From: Sedimentisphaerales bacterium
GTDB taxonomy: Bacteria; Planctomycetota; Phycisphaerae; Sedimentisphaerales; Anaerohalosphaeraceae
Length of the DNA: 32,039 bases
Assembly: GCA_016930745.1 (NCBI GenBank)
Contig: JAFGGE010000006.1
Coordinates: 1 to 32,039 of the forward strand
Direction of reading: 5' to 3'
Below, piece after piece: positions 15,691-22,949 of this stretch. The notes beneath the pieces were generated by a model. The model ran no database searches, was not told the DNA's origin, and was given only the letters and a program-made list of their open reading frames with translations. A program made the translations under genes and the position numbers. Within the stretch, counting starts at the first letter, position 1; every line of letters begins with the position of its first letter.

Positions 15691-16564
15691 GCTGTTTGGC
15701 GTCTTCGACGGCCTTTACCAATTCGGCCACACGCTCCCTGGTGCTTTGAGGCTTCTGATTGACCAGTTCCTGAAGCTGCCTTTTTTCCATTTCCAGACTC
15801 TGCCGCATTTGCTCGATCTTGAGTTCCAGTTCCTCGAACTTGATCAGTCTTTTCTGGATAATGATGTCGAATCGATTGCCGACGATCTCGGTCAGCTCTT
15901 CAATCAGAGGCGCTCGTTCCTGTTCTTTGGCTGTGGCGATCTTCTCCAGGAGCATATCCCGTCGATCCTGCAACTCCGCATCCGCTTTGAGGGCTTCGGC
16001 CAGTTTGGGGCTTCGCTGCTGGGCCCGCATAATGGGCTCATAGCGGCGGCGGCTGACGGCGACTTTGTTGACAAACTCTTCCGGGTCGCTTTGGCTCAGG
16101 GCGTTCAGTTCGGCGGCCTGCTGCGGAAAATTCTTTTCCAGCCACGACATATATTCTTCCAGACGGTCAACCAGATAATCCCGCCAGCGGTCGGTTCGCG
16201 TCGTGTCTTCGACTCGCTCCGTCCGGGTCGTCGAGCCGGGGCGCTTGGGTTCAGCGGTTTCTTTCTGCCGGGCCTGCTCCTGCATCTGGCGTTGTGCGAT
16301 TTGCCGTATTTCCAGCGCAAACTTGATGGGATCTTCCTTGCGCAGCTTTTCGAGTTCTTCGGCCCGTTTGGGCTGACTTGTTTTGAGTTGGCCCAGAATC
16401 GCCTCCACCTGATCTTTGGTGATCTGGATAGATTCGCTTTTCTGTTCGTCGTCGGACCATATATTCCCGCTTTCCGGTTCCTGCGGCCACGCCGGAACGA
16501 CAAACAAAAACGTCATACAAATCATCCCTATGTGCACAGGCCGGCGCGCAAACAAAGTGAGCAC
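15680..16564 (-). CDS. Secreted helical protein, third gene of the ECF sigma operon
   Basis: The 294-residue protein has an N-terminal hydrophobic export signal (about residues 10-27). The rest is charged, mostly helical sequence, with a long coiled-coil-like region at about 195-285. A repeat is visible: residues 60-90 and 142-172 both follow L-x4-P-x2-A-x-E-L-x2-L-x3-D-P-x2-F-x3-[IV], and P-K-x-A-E-x-L recurs at about 186. The family is not recognised. GTG at 16564 is the start, with AAGGA about seven bases upstream; it lies 4 bp after the anti-sigma stop. Its place after sigma and anti-sigma genes suggests an envelope protein that senses or answers the same stress, as CpxP/Spy-like proteins do. 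That analogy is inference. Confidence 0.75.
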   Translation of the reverse strand: MLTLFARRPVHIGMICMTFLFVVPAWPQEPESGNIWSDDEQKSESIQITKDQVEAILGQLKTSQPKRAEELEKLRKEDPIKFALEIRQIAQRQMQEQARQKETAEPKRPGSTTRTERVEDTTRTDRWRDYLVDRLEEYMSWLEKNFPQQAAELNALSQSDPEEFVNKVAVSRRRYEPIMRAQQRSPKLAEALKADAELQDRRDMLLEKIATAKEQERAPLIEELTEIVGNRFDIIIQKRLIKFEELELKIEQMRQSLEMEKRQLQELVNQKPQSTRERVAELVKAVEDAKQQKP

Positions 16565-16568
16565 GGTT

Positions 16569-17081
16569 TTATCCTTTCCAGAAGTCGCTGGTCACCACGG
16601 CGGTTTCGATTTTACCATGATATTCTTCGACAGAATTGTCCTGCATTCCGCCGTATTCGTCAAGGCGGATATCCAGCATGGTATCCATGATTTCATCCAG
16701 TTCATCGGCCAACTCAGCAAGCTGCATCTCGCCGGCCGAGTCGATCTGCCATATCTGAGGGCTGATGATCGGAGCGGTCTGATGAATTTCACCGGCCGGA
16801 GGTTCGACGCGGCCTACCAGAATCACTGATGCCAAAACGAGAGCGGCGGCGACAGAAGAAATACTGCCAATAAGTATCCAAAATTTGCTTTTGCGGCGAC
16901 GCTGTAAGCGCGTATGAATCTTTTTTTTAATCCCGGCAACAACCGTTGGATCGGGCTGCGCCAGGGGCCATTGGCCCATGGCGCGATCCCCCCATTCCAG
17001 ATCGGCTTCGATCCGGTCGGCGTCATCCGGGTTAAAGAATTGCCGGAGCAATTCTTTCCGATTTTCTTTGTCGTTATTCAT
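16569..17081 (-). CDS. Putative membrane-bound anti-sigma factor
   Basis: The 170-residue protein has a cytoplasmic N-terminal part (1-66), one transmembrane helix (about 67-90) and an extracytoplasmic acidic C-terminal part. It begins inside the sigma-factor gene: its ATG at 17081 overlaps the sigma stop by 8 bp and has GGGAGGTG just upstream, an arrangement typical of ECF sigma/anti-sigma pairs. The zinc-binding H-x3-C-x2-C motif of ZAS-type anti-sigma factors is absent, so it belongs to another type. The C-terminal part is rich in aspartate and glutamate (A-E-L-A-D-E-L-D-E-I) and could be the sensor. Function is inferred mainly from layout and topology. Confidence 0.75.
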   Translation of the reverse strand: MNNDKENRKELLRQFFNPDDADRIEADLEWGDRAMGQWPLAQPDPTVVAGIKKKIHTRLQRRRKSKFWILIGSISSVAAALVLASVILVGRVEPPAGEIHQTAPIISPQIWQIDSAGEMQLAELADELDEIMDTMLDIRLDEYGGMQDNSVEEYHGKIETAVVTSDFWKG

Positions 17082-17613
17082 GGTCACCTCCCAGCATCTC
17101 CCGAAGCTTTTTCAGGCCGCGATGCACCTTCGAAAGCGTCGTCCCTATCGGTTCGCCGCGCTGCTCAGCCAGTTCCTTAAAACTGAGCTGCCCGTAAAAC
17201 CGTCTTAGTAAAAGCTCGGCCGTATCTTCGTCCAGTTTTTTGAGCAGGATTTGGATTCGTTCCGACCAATCGTCGTCGTTTGATTTTATCGGTCTCTGCT
17301 CGGCAATGTCTCTGGCCTTCACCTCCAAAAGCCGCTTCTGGCGGTATTGCCGCCGCAAATGGTCATGAAAAAGATTGGACGCGATGGTAAAAAGCCATTT
17401 TTCAAACGAGCCGCCCTGATACGAGCCGATTTTTTCATAGAGCTTCATAAATAAATCGCTGAGCAAATCGTGGCTGATCGTCGTGTTACCACAAAGTCTG
17501 TAAAAGTAGTTATAGCAACGACTTGCGTACAGATCCACCAGGCGTTCAAAGGCTCGCTCGCTGCCCTTTTGGCAGTCGGCGACGATTTCTTCGAGTCGCT
17601 GCCCCTGATCCAT
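17074..17613 (-). CDS. ECF-type RNA polymerase sigma factor
   Basis: The 179-residue protein redirects RNA polymerase to a small regulon. Sigma region 2 covers about residues 18-90 (A-F-E-R-L-V-D-L-Y, then F-E-K-W-L-F-T-I-A-S-N-L-F-H-D-H-L-R-R). Region 4 covers about 115-175 (A-E-L-L-L-R-R-F-Y-G-Q-L-S-F-K-E-L-A-E, then G-T-T-L-S-K-V-H-R-G-L-K-K-L-R). Region 3 and region 1.1 are absent, as expected for the ECF class. The ATG at 17613 is preferred over an upstream in-frame GTG (17619) because AGG lies five bases before it. It is the first gene of a three-gene operon. No clear ECF-type autoregulatory promoter was recognised upstream. Confidence 0.92.
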   Translation of the reverse strand: MDQGQRLEEIVADCQKGSERAFERLVDLYASRCYNYFYRLCGNTTISHDLLSDLFMKLYEKIGSYQGGSFEKWLFTIASNLFHDHLRRQYRQKRLLEVKARDIAEQRPIKSNDDDWSERIQILLKKLDEDTAELLLRRFYGQLSFKELAEQRGEPIGTTLSKVHRGLKKLREMLGGDHE

Positions 17614-17720
17614 ATTCACCTGGTTGCCATTCTTTCAGACGTGATTATGAAGCTTGGTATTGCAGAAAAGGTGGACGGGACATTTCAAAATCCCCGTTTT
17701 TTTTTTTAGAATCCTCCGGT

Positions 17721-18008
17721 TTAGAGGAAACCTTCCGTTCCTTCGTCCTCGTCCACCTTCCATCGTTCCGCTTCGTCGATATCGTCCAGTTCCCGCTTGA
17801 CATATTTCATGATTTTGTCTTGCAGAGGGGCCATTTTAGCCTGCCAGGCCGACATGCCGTTGAACGAGGCCACCAGCATGTCCAGACGCAGCAATTGCCA
17901 TTTGACCAGGCACTCCGGCTCTTTGATATTTGTAAAGGGGTCGCAGTGGAAGATACGCCGACCCTGTTGATCGACCTCATACAGATCACATTGTGCACAT
18001 TGTATCAT
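17721..18008 (-). CDS. Small cysteine-containing conserved planctomycete-type protein
   Basis: The 95-residue soluble protein has Cys4, Cys7, Cys22 and Cys33; the C-A-Q-C pair and H-C-D-P-F could bind a metal ion. The central H-C-D-P-F-T-N-I-K-E-P-E-C-L-V-K-W-Q-L-L-R-L-D block looks strongly conserved in character, and the C-terminus is an acidic helix (R-E-L-D-D-I-D-E-A-E-R-W-K). I have seen similar sequences only as hypothetical proteins in Planctomycetota, and no function is known to me. The ATG has GGGGTG about five bases upstream. It is divergent from the 26-residue basic ORF, with promoters close together. An 11-T run at 17697-17707 lies between it and the sigma gene. Confidence 0.7.
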   Translation of the reverse strand: MIQCAQCDLYEVDQQGRRIFHCDPFTNIKEPECLVKWQLLRLDMLVASFNGMSAWQAKMAPLQDKIMKYVKRELDDIDEAERWKVDEDEGTEGFL

Positions 18009-18048
18009 CCGAACACCCCAAACCTGTAAAAAACCCGATAAACGATTC

Positions 18049-18077
18049 TTGCATCACAGCATAATACCATATATGAT
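18049..18077 (+). promoter_or_regulatory. Sigma-70-type promoter for the 26-residue basic ORF
   Basis: TTGCAT at 18049-18054 and TATGAT at 18072-18077 are separated by exactly 17 bp. The leader to the ATG at 18130 would be about 45 nt and contains AGGAG at 18119-18123. Confidence 0.6.
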
Positions 18078-18129
18078 ACAGGTTTAGAAGTATCTTATCG
18101 AATGAAGTGAGAATATCCAGGAGACCGGA

Positions 18130-18210
18130 ATGGCTAAATCCCGACGCAGAAGAAAAATTGGAAGCAAAAAACGACGTGCGCGCTGGAAAGTACGGAATAA
18201 GATCAGCTAA
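18130..18210 (+). CDS. 26-residue very basic protein, possibly ribosome-associated
   Basis: This ORF is too short for usual gene calling but has a full set of expression signals. AGGAG lies six bases before the ATG, a promoter with 17-bp spacing is upstream (18049-18077), and a hairpin with T-run follows (18230-18250). The product has 14 Arg/Lys in 26 residues and no acidic residue; its middle reads R-R-R-R-K-I-G-S-K-K-R-R. Such composition is known from tiny ribosomal proteins (bTHX, the AURKAIP1/COX24-type small proteins, L36/L34-like) and from RNA- or DNA-binding peptides. No family can be assigned by eye; a ribosome link is inference. Confidence 0.6.
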   Translation: MAKSRRRRKIGSKKRRARWKVRNKIS

Positions 18211-18229
18211 TCGGTCACAATAGCCCCCA

Positions 18230-18250
18230 AAGGATTTTTTCCTTGTTTTT
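18230..18250 (+). terminator. Probable terminator after the 26-residue ORF
   Basis: AAGGA (18230-18234) pairs with TCCTT (18240-18244) around a T5 loop and is followed by TTTTT at 18246-18250. AGCCC and GGGCT further out can extend the structure. It begins 20 nt after the stop codon. Confidence 0.5.
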
Positions 18251-18289
18251 CGAGGGCTGATCGCCGATCTTAGTGTCCGCAATGATAGG

Positions 18290-18318
18290 AATCAAGGTAG
18301 GGTATAACTGCCTTGATT
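18290..18318 (+). promoter_or_regulatory. Perfect inverted repeat ahead of the ASKHA-domain gene
   Basis: AATCAAGG (18290-18297) and CCTTGATT (18311-18318) are exact reverse complements with a 13-nt loop, followed by TTGTATTTTTT. It could be a second terminator, an attenuator or an operator for the gene starting at 18359, which lies 40 nt downstream. Confidence 0.45.
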
Positions 18319-18358
18319 TTGTATTTTTTATACTTTGGTTTCATATGCGAATCGAGAC

Positions 18359-20137
18359 ATGCAGCATTACACGGTCCGGTTTCTTCCGGACGAACAGACC
18401 ATATCGATTCATGCCGGAGCCACGCTTCTGGAAGCGGCGGCCAAGGCGGGCGTTATTTTAAACGCCGTTTGCGGCGGGGCGGGAACCTGCGGGAAATGCA
18501 TCGTGCTGCTGGGCCGGGAAAAAAGACGGGTCCTGGCCTGTCAAACCCTTGTCGATCAAGACCTTATGGTTACCGTGACGCAGGAAAGCCGTTTTTACCG
18601 ACATCAGATTCTTGACCAGGGAATCCACCACGATACCGTAATTCTCCCTGCGGTTCGTAAGGTCTTTCTAAAACCGTCCGGAGAATCCCCACAGGCAATT
18701 ATGGCCTCCCTTCGGGAAGCGGGAATCCCCACGGATAGGTTCGGGAAGGTGAGATCCGAAATCACTCCTGGGGACGATCTTGTCAATGGGATCACCGCAG
18801 TTTGTCTGGCCGATTTGGATTCCGACGGTTTGGAGCGTTGGGAACTGGTCGGAATGGAAAAACACGACACTACAGATCGATTGTACGGGGTGGTAGCGGA
18901 TGTGGGAACCACGACGGTCGTAGTACGGCTTCTGGATTTAACCAATGGGAAAGTGCTTGCGACAGCTTGTGAAACCAATCCGCAGATCCAATTCGGGGAT
19001 GATGTCATCAGCCGGATTCACCATGCTCAAACCGATACCGGCGCAGAACAGCTTCAACAATGTATCATAGATTGTTTGAATCGACTCATCGGGCAAGGGT
19101 GCAGAAAGGCCGCCATTAAACCGGAGAATATCTATGAAGTTGTCTCTGTAGGCAATACAACCATGGGGCATCTCCTGACCGGCCTGTCCGTTCAATCTCT
19201 GGGGCAGGCGCCCTATATGGCCTGTTCCCTTGCTCCGCAGCAACGTCAGGCCGGAGAAATCGGATTATCGTCCATCCATCCCAAGGGGCGGCTTCATATG
19301 CTTGCCAATATAGCCGGTTTTGTCGGCGCCGATACCACGGCCGTAGCCCTGGCGTTAAATCTCGACGAGGTCAGGACCACTACGCTGGTTGTGGATATCG
19401 GCACCAACGGCGAATTGCTGCTCACGACGGACAAAGGCATCTATGCGGCCAGTTGTGCCGCCGGACCCGCCCTGGAAGGGGCGAGAATTCTTCATGGAAG
19501 CCGGGCCATGGAGGGGGCGATCCAGTCGGTTGTAATAGCCAATGGCGATCTGGACGTAGATGTAATCGGGGGAATAAAAGCGCATTCGATATGCGGCAGC
19601 GGTTTGATTGATGCGGTAGCCGTTCTTCTGGAAGTAGGTGTTGTGGATGGGACTGGCCGTCTATTGGGGACTGATACTGCGGTTTTGCCTGAGGCCATTC
19701 GTGCACGGTGCATGCAATGGGAAGGCCAGCCTGCTTTTGTCTTTGCCGGGAGGGAGGGCGATCCGAAAGAAAAAGTGGTTTTGACGCAGCGTGATATTCG
19801 GGAAACGCAACTTGCCAAAGGCGCGATACGAGCGGGAATTGAACTGTTGCTTGCCCGGGCGGGCTGTAAAGCCGAGGATTTGGGCCAGATCTTATTGGCG
19901 GGGGCTTTTGGCAGTTATATCCGACGGGAAAGCGCCCTGCGGATCGGTTTACTTCCGCCTATATCGCCGGATCGCATTCATTTTATCGGAAACGCCGCCC
20001 TGTCCGGGGCTCAAACGGCTTTGCTGAATCGGCAATGCCGTCGACATTCAGCATCGCTTGCCGAATCGATAATCTATGTGGAAATCGCCCATCAAGCTGA
20101 ATTTCAGGACGTCTTTTCCGGGGCGATGCTGTTCTAG
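18359..20137 (+). CDS. [2Fe-2S] ferredoxin-ASKHA protein, corrinoid-activation type (RACE/DUF4445)
   Basis: Proteins of this type reduce the Co(II) form of corrinoid proteins back to Co(I) with ATP. The 592-residue protein has an N-terminal plant-type ferredoxin domain (1-80) with cluster cysteines 38, 44, 47 (C-G-G-A-G-T-C-G-K-C) and 61. A linker is followed by the ASKHA fold (DUF4445), with the first phosphate loop A-D-V-G-T-T-T (about 180) and the second, V-V-D-I-G-T-N-G-E (about 345-355). G-S-G-L-I-D and G-A-F-G-S-Y-I follow near the C-terminus. The ATG at 18359 replaces an upstream TTG. No corrinoid protein or methyltransferase gene is nearby, so the partner is unknown. The gene ends 2 bp from the convergent antiporter gene. 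Confidence 0.88.
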   Translation: MQHYTVRFLPDEQTISIHAGATLLEAAAKAGVILNAVCGGAGTCGKCIVLLGREKRRVLACQTLVDQDLMVTVTQESRFYRHQILDQGIHHDTVILPAVRKVFLKPSGESPQAIMASLREAGIPTDRFGKVRSEITPGDDLVNGITAVCLADLDSDGLERWELVGMEKHDTTDRLYGVVADVGTTTVVVRLLDLTNGKVLATACETNPQIQFGDDVISRIHHAQTDTGAEQLQQCIIDCLNRLIGQGCRKAAIKPENIYEVVSVGNTTMGHLLTGLSVQSLGQAPYMACSLAPQQRQAGEIGLSSIHPKGRLHMLANIAGFVGADTTAVALALNLDEVRTTTLVVDIGTNGELLLTTDKGIYAASCAAGPALEGARILHGSRAMEGAIQSVVIANGDLDVDVIGGIKAHSICGSGLIDAVAVLLEVGVVDGTGRLLGTDTAVLPEAIRARCMQWEGQPAFVFAGREGDPKEKVVLTQRDIRETQLAKGAIRAGIELLLARAGCKAEDLGQILLAGAFGSYIRRESALRIGLLPPISPDRIHFIGNAALSGAQTALLNRQCRRHSASLAESIIYVEIAHQAEFQDVFSGAMLF

Positions 20138-20139
20138 AG

Positions 20140-21126
20140 TCATTGATTTCGCGTGTATACAAACAGATAGGCCATATAGAGAAAATAGCCCGTTGTCAGA
20201 ATAAAACCGGACAAGCGACCGATTTTTTTCCCAGGCAGCGCCAAGAGAAAAAAAATGGCCGATACGGCGATCATGATCCAGAAATCGACACCGATAAACC
20301 GCGGGTGAATCTCAAACGGACGCGTCATTCCGGAGGCCCCGATCACCAGAAGCGTATTGAAGATATTGGACCCTACCAGATTGCCTACGGAGATATCGTC
20401 ATGCCCTTTGAAGGCGGCCACCAGGCAGGTAATCAGTTCCGGAAGGGAAGTCCCTACCGCCACGACGGTAATCCCGAGCACCGCTTCGCTGATGCCGATC
20501 GCTTTTCCGATTGTCTTGGCCGATTCGACGGTAAGATAGGCTCCAAACGCCAGACCGACGAGGCCAAGCAGGATAAAAAGCAAGGTTTTTAGAAAGGAGG
20601 TGGGCGGTTTCTGAGGAACATCAGGAACCAGTTCGGCCATAGCCAAAAGGCCGGTCCGATGCGTTTGAGCCTGGCGCAAGCCGGATCGAACCGTGAATGC
20701 AAGAAGTCCGAAGAAGAGGGCCAAAAGGAGCAGGCTGTTCGGACGGCTTAACTTTCCATCATAAAGCAGGGGAAGCAGCAGAAGGGCCGTCAGAAGCATC
20801 ACAGGTATTTCCCGGCGCAGTACGCCGGGACTGACCCGGATAGGACGAAGAAGGGCGCAAATCCCGCCGATCAGGGCGAGATTGGCGATATTGGAGCCAT
20901 AGACATTTCCCACCGCCAGATTGCCCGACCCAGTCAGGGTCGCGGTAATGCTGGCCGCCACCTCCGGAGCGCTGGTGCCCATCGCCACAATGGTCAAACC
21001 AATAACTAACTGGCTGATGCCGAAACGCGTAGCCAGTCCGACCGAACCTTCCACCAGAAAATCCGCCCCCTTGAGAAGGATCAGAAAGCCAACCGCAAGA
21101 AGCACACTTGCCGGGATTAGTTCCAT
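20140..21126 (-). CDS. Calcium/sodium antiporter family (CaCA) membrane protein
   Basis: The 328-residue inner-membrane protein has about ten transmembrane helices and two inverted alpha-repeats. Repeat 1 contains G-T-S-A-P-E-V-A-A-S and G-N-V-Y-G-S-N-I-A-N; repeat 2 contains G-T-S-L-P-E-L and G-N-L-V-G-S-N-I-F-N. The glutamates in the two G-T-S-x-P-E motifs are the ion-binding residues of the family. It resembles YrbG-type K+-independent Na+/Ca2+ exchangers, and cation specificity is not visible. It is monocistronic, 2 bp from the convergent ASKHA gene, and ends without a clear terminator. Confidence 0.92.
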   Translation of the reverse strand: MELIPASVLLAVGFLILLKGADFLVEGSVGLATRFGISQLVIGLTIVAMGTSAPEVAASITATLTGSGNLAVGNVYGSNIANLALIGGICALLRPIRVSPGVLRREIPVMLLTALLLLPLLYDGKLSRPNSLLLLALFFGLLAFTVRSGLRQAQTHRTGLLAMAELVPDVPQKPPTSFLKTLLFILLGLVGLAFGAYLTVESAKTIGKAIGISEAVLGITVVAVGTSLPELITCLVAAFKGHDDISVGNLVGSNIFNTLLVIGASGMTRPFEIHPRFIGVDFWIMIAVSAIFFLLALPGKKIGRLSGFILTTGYFLYMAYLFVYTRNQ

Positions 21127-21214
21127 GAAAGTCTCTGTACTCCGGACTCTTTACGAAGTGTTTTGCGATGCGGTTTCACGCTCGGTTTCAAAGCCTCCTC
21201 TCATACGTGCACAG

Positions 21215-21279
21215 AAAAAAACCCGGCCTTTGCCGAGGCGGCATATTCGAAAATCCGTTTTCGTTTCCGGTCGGGTTTT
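21215..21279 (-). terminator. Probable terminator of the fatty-acid synthesis operon
   Basis: On the minus strand AAACCCGACC (from 21278) can pair with GGCCGGGTTT (to 21219), with one wobble, enclosing about 40 nt that hold a smaller hairpin (CGAAAA...TTTTCG). The outer stem is followed by a run of seven T on the minus strand (21221-21214 area). The fabF stop codon lies at the foot of the stem. Confidence 0.55.
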
Positions 21280-22522
21280 ACACCTTGCCTGCCACCAGAA
21301 CCGAGTTGTGTCCTCCGAAACCGAGCGAGTTGCTGATCGCCACGTCGACATTCCTTTCCTGCGCGGTTCGAGGCACATAATTGATCTTTGGATCGCACTT
21401 TGGATCCACCGTATCCAGGTTGATGGTCGGCGGGATGACGGAGTTCTGGATGGTTTTGGCCGTGATAATCAATTCCACGGCGCCGCTGGCCCCGAGCAAA
21501 TGGCCCAGACTGCTTTTGGTCGAGCTGACGGCCAGTTTGTAGGTATGATCGCCGAACACGGCTTTCATGGCGTTGGTCTCGGCGATGTCGTTTAGTTCGG
21601 TGCTGGTTCCGTGGGCATTGATGTAATCGACTTCTTCCGGATCCACCTGGGCGCAGGCCAAAGCGATCCGCATGGCTTCGGCGGCGCCCTGGCCGTCGGG
21701 AAGCGGAGCGGTAATATGGTACCCGTCTCCGGTGGCTCCATAGCCCATCAACTCGCAATAGATCGTGGCGCTGCGGGCTTTGGCGTGTTCATATTCTTCC
21801 AGGATGACAATCCCCGCCCCTTCCGACAGGACAAAACCGTCTCGATCCACATCGAACGGACGGGATGCAAGCTCCGGGTGGTCGTTGCGGGTGCTCAGGG
21901 ATTTCAGGGCGCAAAAGGACGCCAGGCCGATCGGTGTCAGGGCCGCCTCTGAACCGCCGGTAATGGAAATATCGCTGCGTCCGCTGAGGATGTTATAATA
22001 GGCTTCCCCGATGGCGTTACTGGCCGAAGCACAGGCGGTAATCACGCACATGTTGGGACCGGTCAGGCCGTAATGGATGGAAACACTTCCGCTGGCGGCG
22101 TTGCCCATCAGTTTAGGCACGCAGAAAGGAGACACCTTCCGAGGCCCCTTCTGAAGAAGCCGCACATGCTGTTCTTCGATTTCCTTGATTCCGCCGATGC
22201 CGGTGCCGATGATGACGCTGACGCGGTTTTTTTGCTCCCGATCAAAATTCAGTCCGCTGTCCTGAACCGCCTGGATCGCCGAGGCCAGGGCCAATTGAGT
22301 GAAGCGGTCCATCCGCTTGCCTTCGCGCGTTCCGAGATATTGATCCACATCGAAATTCTTGATCTCCCCCCCGAACTTGACGGGATAATCGGAGGTATCG
22401 AACGATTCGATGATGGAAACACCATTGGCGCCCTGGCACAGCGCACGATACAATCCGTCCGCGGAATCTGCCGGTGCAGTGATGCAGCCCAGGCCGGTAA
22501 TGACGACTCGTCGTTTACCCAT
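21278..22522 (-). CDS. fabF: Beta-ketoacyl-ACP synthase II
   Basis: FabF condenses malonyl-ACP with acyl-ACP in fatty-acid elongation. The 414-residue thiolase-fold enzyme has the nucleophile Cys164 in T-A-C-A-S-A-S-N. The catalytic histidines are in N-A-H-G-T-S-T and G-H-L-L-G-A-S-G, with the conserved K-S preceding the second. The length is normal. It is the last gene of the rpmF-plsX-fabHDG-acpP-fabF operon, 11 nt after acpP, and a hairpin follows its stop codon. Confidence 0.97.
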   Translation of the reverse strand: MGKRRVVITGLGCITAPADSADGLYRALCQGANGVSIIESFDTSDYPVKFGGEIKNFDVDQYLGTREGKRMDRFTQLALASAIQAVQDSGLNFDREQKNRVSVIIGTGIGGIKEIEEQHVRLLQKGPRKVSPFCVPKLMGNAASGSVSIHYGLTGPNMCVITACASASNAIGEAYYNILSGRSDISITGGSEAALTPIGLASFCALKSLSTRNDHPELASRPFDVDRDGFVLSEGAGIVILEEYEHAKARSATIYCELMGYGATGDGYHITAPLPDGQGAAEAMRIALACAQVDPEEVDYINAHGTSTELNDIAETNAMKAVFGDHTYKLAVSSTKSSLGHLLGASGAVELIITAKTIQNSVIPPTINLDTVDPKCDPKINYVPRTAQERNVDVAISNSLGFGGHNSVLVAGKV

Positions 22523-22533
22523 GAAAACCGCTG

Positions 22534-22803
22534 TTACTCCTGGCCCTGCTGTTCCTTGACGATGTTGACAATATAGTCAATCGCGGCGCCGACCGTCTGG
22601 ATTTTTTCGGCTTCCTCATCGGGAATGCTCATATCAAATTCGTCTTCGAATTCCATTACCAGTTCCACGGTGTCGAGCGAATCGGCGTTCAGGTCGTTGA
22701 TAAAAGACGTTTCACGGGTGATCTCGGATTTATCGACACCCATCTGTTCACTGACGATCTCAATCACCTTGGCTTCGATCATACCCACATCAATATCAGC
22801 CAC
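22534..22803 (-). CDS. acpP: Acyl carrier protein
   Basis: ACP carries growing acyl chains on a 4'-phosphopantetheine arm attached to the serine of D-S-L. The 89-residue acidic protein has the motif [12 protein letters not shown] and the helix-III sequence I-P-D-E-E-A-E-K-I. It has no ATG at the family start. GTG at 22803 has GGAGG eight bases upstream and gives the usual N-terminus, so it is preferred to GTG 22818. The 146-bp gap before it, unlike the short gaps elsewhere in the operon, contains a separate promoter (22928-22900), fitting the need for high ACP levels. Confidence 0.93.
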   Translation of the reverse strand: MADIDVGMIEAKVIEIVSEQMGVDKSEITRETSFINDLNADSLDTVELVMEFEDEFDMSIPDEEAEKIQTVGAAIDYIVNIVKEQQGQE

Positions 22804-22877
22804 TTTGGAAGCCTCCACTATTTCTTAACACATGTAAAATTCAGACGTTATATTCTTCACAGTCCGGACATACCATC

Positions 22878-22919
22878 CCTGCCGGAACAATTTGGCGGTA
22901 CTATAACGACGCCGGCAGG
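22878..22919. promoter_or_regulatory. Inverted repeat around the acpP promoter
   Basis: CCTGCCGG at 22878-22885 and CCGGCAGG at 22912-22919 are exact reverse complements with centres 34 bp apart. One arm lies in the spacer of the acpP promoter and the other just downstream of the expected start site. It may be an operator pair for a looping or dimeric repressor, or a hairpin at the end of the fabG transcript; no T-run follows it. Confidence 0.4.
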
Positions 22920-22928
22920 CCATTTCAA
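22900..22928 (-). promoter_or_regulatory. Internal sigma-70-type promoter for acpP-fabF
   Basis: On the minus strand TTGAAA (22928-22923) and TATAGT (22905-22900) are separated by 17 bp. The leader to the GTG at 22803 would be about 90 nt. Confidence 0.6.
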
Positions 22929-22949
22929 ACACTTTTTTTTGCAAATTTC

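Noticed and set aside
15641..16690. Plus-strand frame opposite the secreted helical protein and anti-sigma genes
   Set aside because: Phe/Leu-rich translation is the antisense image of a Glu/Lys/Gln-rich coiled coil; no start signal.
17697..17707. 11-T run as part of a terminator between the cysteine protein and sigma genes
   Set aside because: Both neighbouring genes are on the minus strand, where it is an A-run, and no stable stem precedes it.
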